Made by a program: the position numbers and the translations under genes. Source: Rikenella sp. (GTDB taxonomy: Bacteria; Bacteroidota; Bacteroidia; Bacteroidales; Rikenellaceae). Taken from it: 8,623 nucleotides of DNA. The notes below the pieces were generated by a model, which worked only from the letters and a program-made list of their open reading frames with translations, made no database searches and was not told where the DNA came from. Below, piece after piece: positions 1 to 4,188 of this stretch (its first letter is position 1; each line of letters starts with the position of its first letter). The DNA lies in the NCBI GenBank assembly GCA_029054535.1, contig JAIDFC010000200.1, positions 1-8,623 on the forward strand. Reading direction: 5' to 3'.

Positions 1-13
1 CTGAGCGCGTCTG

Positions 14-129
14 ACACGGTTTCTCTAAGATAAAGACCCCGCGCGCGACAGCTGGAGTAGGAAATCGTTCAAAAGCGATTCACGCTTTTGAACAAGATTT
101 CCGCCAGCGCGCGGACAAACACGGTTTCT
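14..129 (+). repeat. Long hairpin (beta module) between 11-base direct repeats
   Basis: The hairpin has an outer stem CCGCGCGC (39-46) with GCGCGCGG (107-114), an inner stem GGAAATC (60-66) with GATTTCC (96-102), and an apical 11-bp stem GTTCAAAAGCG (67-77) with CGCTTTTGAAC (83-93) around the loop ATTCA. The only interruption between the inner and apical stems is an AA bulge at 94-95. The sequence ACACGGTTTCT occurs at 14-24 and again at 119-129, flanking it. The hairpin at 1302-1378 has the same layout. Confidence 0.8.
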
Positions 130-140
130 TTGGAGAAATC

Positions 141-219
141 CCGTCGCCCGCTCACCTTAAAGGGGAATTTCGCTCATTTTGCGTGAGCAAAACTGAGATG
201 AAATTCCCGCGGGCGACGG
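141..219 (+). repeat. GNRA-loop hairpin (alpha module, copy 1)
   Basis: Three nested stems are visible. The outer one pairs CCGTCGCCCG (141-150) with CGGGCGACGG (210-219). The middle one pairs GGGAATTTC (163-171) with GAAATTCCC (200-208). The apical one pairs CTCATTTTGC (173-182) with GCAAAA, a bulged C193, and TGAG (187-197). The loop is GTGA (183-186), a GNRA tetraloop. Related copies lie at 1202-1247 and, degenerate, at about 1490-1545. Confidence 0.8.
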
Positions 220-267
220 CTGCGGCGGATTTTTAGTGGCACCGGGTCGAGCGCCCGGGATTATTAG

Positions 268-348
268 GGGTAGAGGCTGCCAGTAAAAGACGCTGTGCGT
301 CCCTCCCGAGGGGAGGCGTTCGGCCCGCGCACCCTGCAGGCGCGGTTT
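268..348. repeat. Delta module, copy 1
   Basis: Bases 268-304 match 5952-5988 at 35 of 37 positions. Both carry a small hairpin GACGC/GCGTC with differing loops (TGT here, AGT there). Both continue into a GGCCCGCGCACCCTGC block followed by a GC-rich inverted repeat and a short T run. Read on the minus strand, the GACGC/GCGTC hairpin is followed by TTTT. The function is unknown. Confidence 0.75.
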
Positions 349-353
349 TCTGT

Positions 354-486
354 GAGTGGCGTTAAACGGGCTGCTGCCCGCGGAGCGGACGATCGAGCGA
401 AGCGAGAAAATCGGCCCTCCGCCGGGGGTGGGCGGCGATCCGCGCGATCTACGATCGCGGTTTGTTGCGAGTGGCGTTAAACGGGC
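354..486 (+). repeat. 18-base direct repeat pair
   Basis: GAGTGGCGTTAAACGGGC occurs at 354-371 and 469-486, 115 bases apart. Each copy is followed by a GC-rich inverted stretch (GCTGCCCGC after the first, CGCAGCCGCGG after the second). I found no third copy in the window. Confidence 0.8.
379..422 (+). repeat. GCGGAG/CTCCGC inverted-repeat block, plus-strand copy
   Basis: The block begins CGCGGAGCGGACGAT and ends TCGGCCCTCCGC, so its ends can pair (GCGGAG with CTCCGC). A 43-base relative with the same ends and a diverged centre lies on the minus strand at 3781-3739, beside the FISUMP remnant. Confidence 0.75.
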
Positions 487-519
487 CGCAGCCGCGGAGG
501 CTTGCCGAGCAAACTCCAG

Positions 520-543
520 TTTTCGAGTGCCGAGCGGCACTGG
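520..543 (+). repeat. GTGCC/GGCAC hairpin (epsilon module)
   Basis: AGTGCCG (526-532) pairs with CGGCACT (535-541). The block TTTTCGAGTGCCGAGC recurs with a few changes on the minus strand at 3814-3791. Shorter relatives with a GTGCC, four-base loop, GGCAC core lie at 1584-1597, 5824-5837 and 8494-8507. Confidence 0.7.
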
Positions 544-595
544 CCTGCCGCGTGGGGGTGGTGGTCGTCAGGGTGAGATCGCGGAGGATTTCCGC

Positions 596-620
596 GACCG
601 CGCGCCTAAGGCGCGCGGTC
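596..620 (+). terminator. Perfect 11-bp GC hairpin before the HdrC-like gene
   Basis: GACCGCGCGCC (596-606) pairs perfectly with GGCGCGCGGTC (610-620) around the loop TAA, and TATTTT follows. It resembles an intrinsic terminator with a short, impure T run. It ends 27 bases before the ATG at 648, and no gene on the plus strand lies upstream inside the window. It could end an upstream transcript, act in the leader of the HdrC-like gene, or be one more dispersed hairpin. Confidence 0.5.
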
Positions 621-647
621 TATTTTAAGGAAAGAGTGCCCCGGCTA

Positions 648-1010
648 ATGTTCGATTCGTCGCCTAAAACAAAGAAAATAAACTTGAAAAATATGGATTT
701 CGGATTTACGGTCAATACCCCCCGAGCGATCTATCTGGACAAGATCGACCCCGTGTTGCGCGACCGAATCGTCGATCGCGAACCCACTACGCTCCTGTGT
801 ATCGGTTGCGGAAGCTGTACGGCGACTTGTACGGCCGGACAATTCTCCGCCTTCAGTCTCCGAAAAGTCCAACACCTCATCCGACGCGGAGAGTACGAAT
901 CGGCTAAAAAATCCCTCGCCGATTGCATGCTTTGTGGAAAATGCCGCATGGTTTGTCCTCGGGGGGTCAACACCCGGGCGGTGGTCCATGCCATGCTCCA
1001 AATCCTGTGA
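648..1010 (+). CDS. HdrC-like protein with two 4Fe-4S clusters
   Basis: This is a small electron-transfer protein of the heterodisulfide reductase subunit C type, probably soluble or membrane-associated on the cytoplasmic side. With the ATG at 648 it has 120 residues. It shows two complete CxxCxxCxxxC motifs: Cys51, 54, 57, 61 (CIGCGSCTATC) and Cys93, 96, 99, 103 (CMLCGKCRMVCP). The linker between them holds the Arg/Lys-rich helix typical of HdrC, and there is no membrane segment. In this family such a protein passes electrons to a CCG-domain partner, and the likely partner here is the next plus-strand gene at 1825. An ATG at 693 is the main alternative start (105 residues, beginning MDFGF) and follows an A-rich stretch. 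I prefer 648 because KKINLKN reads like protein sequence, but no ribosome binding site decides it. Frame upstream of 648 is repeat sequence, not gene. Substrate and redox partner are unknown. Confidence 0.85.
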   Translation: MFDSSPKTKKINLKNMDFGFTVNTPRAIYLDKIDPVLRDRIVDREPTTLLCIGCGSCTATCTAGQFSAFSLRKVQHLIRRGEYESAKKSLADCMLCGKCRMVCPRGVNTRAVVHAMLQIL

Positions 1011-1201
1011 TTTATAACTGTTCTATTTTCTGTAACCGTCTTTGGCGACGGGAATGTACTGTTCTTTTTGCGCACCATAGAGTCCGTCGGATGGCCCAAA
1101 CAGAACGCAGTTTGACTCCGTTTTCCTCTCGCTACCTCGGCAACGCCCGCGAGCGGTCTCTGCTCTCGGAACGCTGCTCGGTTTGCCCGCCCGCATTAAA
1201 G

Positions 1202-1247
1202 GGGGATTTCGCTCGTTTTGCGAGAGCAAAATCGAGATGAAATTCCC
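1202..1247 (+). repeat. GNRA-loop hairpin (alpha module, copy 2)
   Basis: GGGGATTTC (1202-1210) pairs with GAAATTCCC (1239-1247) through one G-U wobble. CTCGTTTTGC (1212-1221) pairs with GCAAAA, a bulged T1232, and CGAG (1226-1236) around the loop GAGA (1222-1225). Against copy 1 the A176-T194 pair has become G1215-C1233, a compensatory change, and the loop remains GNRA. The outer GC stem of copy 1 is only partly preserved here. Confidence 0.8.
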
Positions 1248-1262
1248 GCAGGCGACGCACCC

Positions 1263-1283
1263 GTTGGGTGTTTTACTTGGGTT
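1263..1283 (+). repeat. Eta 21-base repeat, copy 1
   Basis: This 21-base block, beginning GTTGGGTGTTTTACTT, is identical to 5860-5880. It is followed by CTCTC and then, after AAGATA, the beta hairpin at 1302. The first beta hairpin, at 39, is preceded by a similar GGTTTCTCT and AAGATA, which suggests that eta and beta form one larger unit. Confidence 0.75.
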
Positions 1284-1301
1284 CTCTCTGCATTAAGATA
1301 T

Positions 1302-1378
1302 CCCGCGCGCCTCGCCTAAGTAGCGAAATACTCCGTTTCAATGAGAATTGAAACGGCTGAATTTCGCAGGCGCGCGGG
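1302..1378 (+). repeat. Long hairpin (beta module, copy 2)
   Basis: The outer 11-bp stem pairs CCCGCGCGCCT (1302-1312) with AGGCGCGCGGG (1368-1378). The middle stem pairs GCGAAAT (1323-1329) with ATTTCGC (1361-1367). The apical stem pairs CCGTTTCAA (1333-1341) with TTGAAACGG (1348-1356) around TGAGAA. The stem order and the GAAAT middle stem match the hairpin at 39-114, but the apical stem sequence is different. Confidence 0.8.
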
Positions 1379-1396
1379 CAAAGAAGTTTCGGAATT

Positions 1397-1472
1397 AAAA
1401 GGGCCGGAGGTTGCGAAGCCCGCCGCGCGTCAGCGAGAAATAGCGGGCCTTCGTGGGGCGAAGCTCCGGCCC
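1397..1472 (-). repeat. Gamma hairpin with minus-strand T run, copy 1
   Basis: GGGCCGGAG (1401-1409) pairs with CTCCGGCCC (1464-1472). An inner stem CGAA-GCCCGC pairs with GCGGGC-C-TTCG (1414-1452). On the minus strand the hairpin is followed by TTTT (1400-1397), so it looks like a terminator for minus-strand transcription. The ends are nearly identical to the copy at 5927-6010, but the centre differs. Confidence 0.65.
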
Positions 1473-1693
1473 GCCATGGTGAGATCTTGGCGAAATTTTG
1501 CTGACGCAAGAACAAAACCGAGAAGAAATTTCCGCGGGCGACGCACAGAAAAAAACTGCGCGGGCAAACTTAAGCCCTTTCGCGTGCCGCCAGGCACTGC
1601 AGGCCGACGCCACCCCAGGCGGAGGGCTGCAACGTTCACTGCGCTCACTTGCGCCCCCGCTGGCGCCGGCCCAATATTAAGTCCTCCAGGCTT

Positions 1694-1785
1694 TTGACTA
1701 CAGCAGCCCATGCGATACGCAGTATCGCCGGAAGTCTTTCGGGTACTTCTTCTGAAGAAAAAGTACGGTACCATACAGTAGTCAA
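1694..1785 (+). other. Nested hairpin set upstream of the membrane Hdr-like gene
   Basis: TTGACTAC (1694-1701) can pair with GTAGTCAA (1778-1785), enclosing two further hairpins. GCGATAC (1712-1718) pairs with GTATCGC (1722-1728) around GCA. GTACTTCTTC (1743-1752) pairs with GAAAAAGTAC (1757-1766) around TGAA with one mismatch. The set ends 39 bases before the ATG at 1825, so it would lie in the 5' leader if transcription starts upstream. It could be a structured leader, an operator region or another dispersed element. I do not recognise it as a known riboswitch. Confidence 0.5.
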
Positions 1786-1824
1786 TGATGGGTTTCAAAA
1801 AATAGAACGATAAAAAATAGCGAT

Positions 1825-3654
1825 ATGCAACATAGTGGTCCGTGGTATTTCGACCCTTTTGTAATTCCATTCACGATCGGTGTGGTTTGGCTTTTCGGTG
1901 CGATACTCTACAAATGGATCGGATGGTTCCTTGGTTTGCCCGCAGAGGACAAAGCCCTTGTGCGGCGGAATTTTTTGACCGCCAAGAGCCTCCGGGCGAC
2001 GAAAGAGGTCGTGATGGAGTGTCTGATCCACCGCCGGATCTGGAAGACCAACCCGATGCTCGGATTCATGCACATGAGTTTGGCGTTGGGGTGGTTCCTG
2101 TTGATCGTTGTCGGGAAGCTGGAAACCTCTACCTATATCCACGACGCGGTGAATCCGCCTCATGTACATGTTTTCTTCCGGTATTTTTTCCCGGAGGAAC
2201 CGACCACCTATGTGCGGCACTTCAACTATGCGTTGTTGATGGACTGCCTGTTGATTTTCGTGTTGTGCGGCGTTGGGTTGGCGTGGGGGAAGCGGGTCTA
2301 TTCGCGGATGATGGGGATGCGGCGGACGACCCGGCACACGCCGTTCGATCGGATTGCGCTGACGTCGCTGTGGTTGATCTTTCCGCTGCGGTATCTGGCT
2401 GAGTCGGTTACCTGCGGCGTGCACGACAGCGGGAGTTTCTTTACGGGAGGAACCGGCGATCTGCTCGCCGCGGCGATGCCCGCAGGCGTGCTCGCGGCGA
2501 TGGAATATCCGGCGTGGTGGGCTTATTCGATCGTGTTGGGTCTGTTTTTCGTCTCGATGCCTTATTCGCGGTACATGCACATCTTTACCGAGGTGCCGTT
2601 GATTTTTCTGCGGGCCTACCGCGTGAAATCGAAAGCCGAGGGGAGCAGTTTCGACCAGTTTCAGATCCAGGCCTGTTCGCGCTGCGGGATCTGTCTGGAC
2701 CCGTGTCCGATCGCTTCGGATCTGAATATCAATGATATTCAGGCGGCTTATTTTCTCCGCGACCGGCGGTACGGACACCTGACGTCGCGAGTGGCGGATA
2801 CTTGTCTGATGTGTGGCCGGTGTGCCGAGGCGTGTCCGGTGGGGATCGATCAGGGGACGCTCAGGCTGAGCAGCCGTGTGGCATTTGCCCGCCAGAGCTC
2901 TTTGTACGATGCTCCCCGTTATGAATTTCTCGCCTCGGCCGAGGACCGTTCGGAGGGGACGGGGCGAGTGGGATTCTTTGCCGGCTGCATGACCCAGCTG
3001 ACTCCCGGCGTGATGCGTTCGATGGAGAAGATCTTTGCCGCGGCTGGCGTCGACGTGTGGTGGGCCGACCGAAACGGCGGGGTTTGTTGCGGGCGTCCGA
3101 TGCGGCTGAGCGGCAATCTTCCGGCGGCGGAAAAGATGCAAGACTACAACACGGAGCTGTTTCGGCGACACGGTATCACGACGCTCGTTACGGGTTGTCC
3201 GATCTGTTACAAGAGCTTCACGCAGGAGTACAAGGGGTTGAAGGAGGCGGGGATACGCGTTCTGCACCACACGCAGTACATCGCGGAATTGATCGCGGGC
3301 GGGCGGCTCAAGACGTCGGTTCTTGAGGCGTCGTACGCCTACCACGATCCGTGCGAACTGCGGGGCATTCATTCGGAGCCGCGATACGTGTTGTCGCACG
3401 TGGCGACGCTGATGAACGGCGAGAGTCGCGAAAAGGACGGGGTGCATTGTTGCGGGGGGGGGCTGGCGAACCTGACGCTCGATACGTCGGCACAGGCGAA
3501 GATCGGGGCGAGGGTCGTAGACTCGCTCTTGGCCACCGGCGCCGAAACGATCGTAACGAGCTGTCCGCAATGTAAAAAATCGTTGCAACGGTCGGCGGGG
3601 AGCGGTCGGGTACAGGTGCGGGACATTGCGGAGGTGGTGGCCGAGGCGGTCTGA
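1825..3654 (+). CDS. Membrane-anchored HdrD/HdrB-like iron-sulfur protein with two CCG domains
   Basis: This is a 609-residue fusion of a membrane domain with a heterodisulfide-reductase-like domain. About five hydrophobic segments lie near residues 10-37, 78-98, 134-154, 174-194 and 228-262. Histidines in or near them (His83, His133, His252) are possible heme b ligands. Two 4Fe-4S motifs follow: Cys284, 287, 290, 294 and Cys327, 330, 333, 337. Then come two complete CCG domains: Cys388, Cys421-422, Cys458, Cys461, and Cys510, Cys542-543, Cys580, Cys583. In known Hdr proteins CCG cysteines hold a non-cubane cluster at a disulfide-reducing site. The layout matches an HdrE-like anchor fused to HdrD, and is also seen in proteins related to glycolate or lactate oxidase subunits. 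It probably exchanges electrons with the quinone pool and with the HdrC-like protein upstream, but no substrate can be named. The ATG at 1825 is chosen because the first hydrophobic segment follows at once. A long open frame on the opposite strand is a GC-driven shadow. Confidence 0.93.
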   Translation: MQHSGPWYFDPFVIPFTIGVVWLFGAILYKWIGWFLGLPAEDKALVRRNFLTAKSLRATKEVVMECLIHRRIWKTNPMLGFMHMSLALGWFLLIVVGKLETSTYIHDAVNPPHVHVFFRYFFPEEPTTYVRHFNYALLMDCLLIFVLCGVGLAWGKRVYSRMMGMRRTTRHTPFDRIALTSLWLIFPLRYLAESVTCGVHDSGSFFTGGTGDLLAAAMPAGVLAAMEYPAWWAYSIVLGLFFVSMPYSRYMHIFTEVPLIFLRAYRVKSKAEGSSFDQFQIQACSRCGICLDPCPIASDLNINDIQAAYFLRDRRYGHLTSRVADTCLMCGRCAEACPVGIDQGTLRLSSRVAFARQSSLYDAPRYEFLASAEDRSEGTGRVGFFAGCMTQLTPGVMRSMEKIFAAAGVDVWWADRNGGVCCGRPMRLSGNLPAAEKMQDYNTELFRRHGITTLVTGCPICYKSFTQEYKGLKEAGIRVLHHTQYIAELIAGGRLKTSVLEASYAYHDPCELRGIHSEPRYVLSHVATLMNGESREKDGVHCCGGGLANLTLDTSAQAKIGARVVDSLLATGAETIVTSCPQCKKSLQRSAGSGRVQVRDIAEVVAEAV

Positions 3655-3738
3655 GCTTGTTCTCGGGTCGAAACTCGTAGAAGAATCCGTAGCGAATGCA
3701 ATGAGCATGGTGGCGGGTCTGCACGCACTCTTCGGCAT

Positions 3739-3781
3739 GCGGAGGGCCGAAGTTTCGCGAAGCTCCATCGTCCGCTCCGCG
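3739..3781 (-). repeat. GCGGAG/CTCCGC inverted-repeat block, minus-strand copy
   Basis: Read on the minus strand it begins CGCGGAGCGGACGAT and ends TCGGCCCTCCGC, as does the plus-strand block at 379-422. The centres differ (GGAGCTTCGCGAAACT here) and there is one base less overall. It lies about 50 bases past the stop codon of the FISUMP remnant. Confidence 0.75.
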
Positions 3782-3790
3782 AGCTGTGAG

Positions 3791-3814
3791 CCGGTTCTGC
3801 TCGGTACTCGAAAA
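3791..3814 (-). repeat. Epsilon module relative
   Basis: On the minus strand it reads TTTTCGAGTACCGAGC and then AGAACCGG, close to bases 520-543 on the plus strand. Changes such as GTGCC to GTACC and GGCAC to AGAAC break the hairpin, so this copy looks decayed. Confidence 0.65.
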
Positions 3815-3837
3815 GCGGCATACTCCGCGTCCTCTCC

Positions 3838-4113
3838 CTATTCCTGGAGGCAACGCGTCTGAAGACCGTACGCACGATGATCATTGCCATTCGGGTTGAT
3901 TTCGTTGTAATTGAAGTTCAAACGGTAGGCCTTGGTCCCCGTACAGGACGACGCCCAACTGAACCCGCCGCGGCCGACGTAATACAACTTTCCTGAGCCA
4001 TTCTCAGTACTTCGATATCCGCAGTCGCGGAAGCCCGGAGCCGGGTAAAACAGTTCACCGAGCATTCCGTCCAGCCCATCCGGCCGCAGCCTGCCGCGTG
4101 AAAGAAAGCCCCT
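3838..4113 (-). pseudogene. Truncated FISUMP (major paralogous) domain, C-terminal end only
   Basis: On the minus strand the frame reads a FISUMP C-terminus: LFYPAPGFRD, then LYYVGRGGFSWASS, then NFNYNEINPN and HRAYGLQTRCLQE with the stop at 3838. This matches the usual family ending (FPAAGYR, VGxxGxYWSSS, NPxNNNxRAxGFxVRC) in order and spacing. Full proteins of this kind are large secreted or surface lipoproteins; here only about 75-90 residues remain. The frame closes at a stop at 4114-4116, and the upstream sequence is the rpoN terminator region, so the N-terminal part, signal peptide and promoter are absent. An ATG at 4063-4065 gives an open frame of 75 codons, but I judge it a relic or silent cassette. 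The Asn-rich stretch and codon pattern are discussed as a finding. FISUMP folds belong to the C-type-lectin-like group used as variable proteins by diversity-generating retroelements. Confidence 0.75.
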
Positions 4114-4123
4114 CTATCCAATA

Positions 4124-4156
4124 GAAAAAGGGCAGCACAATACGGTGTGGCTGCCC
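4124..4156 (-). terminator. Intrinsic terminator of rpoN
   Basis: GGGCAGC (4130-4136) pairs with GCTGCCC (4150-4156). A further ACA/TGT pairing sits inside the stem behind a one-base bulge. On the minus strand the stem is followed directly by TTTTTC (4129-4124). It begins 33 bases after the rpoN stop codon. Confidence 0.85.
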
Positions 4157-4188
4157 AGTGAAAAATGTTTCGACCGTTTAACGAGGCG

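Larger units (their letters stand above)
1..647. other. Gene-free repeat-rich region upstream of the HdrC-like gene
   Basis: No convincing gene lies here. Open frames exist on both strands, but they run through inverted and direct repeats and resemble no protein family I recognise. In order the stretch holds: an 18-bp-stem hairpin (39-114) between 11-base direct repeats; a GNRA-loop hairpin (141-219); a small hairpin CCGGG/CCCGG near 243-259; a 37-base module (268-304) shared with 5952-5988; an 18-base direct repeat (354-371 and 469-486); a 44-base block (379-422) recurring inverted at 3739-3781; a GTGCC/GGCAC hairpin (520-543); and an 11-bp perfect hairpin (596-620) just before the gene. Confidence 0.75.
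1011..1824. other. Gene-free repeat-rich region between the two Hdr-like genes
   Basis: No gene is supported here. Bases 1011-1180 are unique-looking and contain only a weak CCGTC/GACGG hairpin at 1036-1051. From 1181 on there is a near-continuous run of hairpin modules: alpha (1202-1247), a 21-base repeat shared with 5860-5880 (1263-1283), beta (1302-1378), gamma (1397-1472), a degenerate alpha (about 1490-1545), epsilon (1584-1597) and a nested hairpin set (1694-1785). Open frames through this stretch on both strands follow the repeats and show no domain. Confidence 0.75.
3655..4188. other. Region between converging genes: repeats, FISUMP remnant, terminator
   Basis: The plus-strand Hdr-like gene and minus-strand rpoN converge here. 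No intact gene is supported. The region holds an inverted copy of the 379-422 block (3739-3781), an epsilon relative (3791-3814), the 27-base block shared with 8467-8493 (3829-3855), a truncated FISUMP domain end (3838 to about 4113, minus) and the rpoN terminator (4124-4156). I see no clear terminator for the plus-strand gene. Confidence 0.75.

Noticed and set aside
230..310. tRNA or other classical RNA gene near the delta module.
   Set aside because: No cloverleaf, T-loop or anticodon arrangement could be made; only small hairpins are present.
157..540. Minus-strand open frame of 127 codons in the upstream repeat region.
   Set aside because: It runs through the alpha, delta, zeta and epsilon repeats. 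Its resemblance to the frame at 5949-6149 comes from the shared DNA repeat, whose pairing is preserved.
1023..1229. Minus-strand open frame whose last part (GPSDGLYGAQKEQYIPVAKDGYRK) reads like real protein.
   Set aside because: Only about two dozen residues look protein-like, and the rest runs into an alpha hairpin. I cannot assign a family, so a relic is possible but unsupported.
1565..1572. Minus-strand TAAGTTTG, an exact match to the -7 consensus, above the gamma hairpin at 1397-1472.
   Set aside because: There is no -33 element at the right distance, and a few such matches are expected by chance.
1..1824. CRISPR array, because of the many short repeats.
   Set aside because: The repeats are not evenly spaced, have no uniform spacers, and no cas gene is present.
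1795..3768. Very long open frame (657 codons) on the minus strand opposite the membrane Hdr-like gene.
   Set aside because: The plus strand carries all the cluster cysteines of a known family. The minus frame is Arg/His/Pro-rich with no domain, as expected from a GC-rich antisense shadow.
3838..4065. Calling the 75-codon frame with an ATG at 4063-4065 an intact small gene.
   Set aside because: It contains only the last part of a FISUMP domain, with no signal peptide or promoter, so a truncated remnant or silent cassette fits better.
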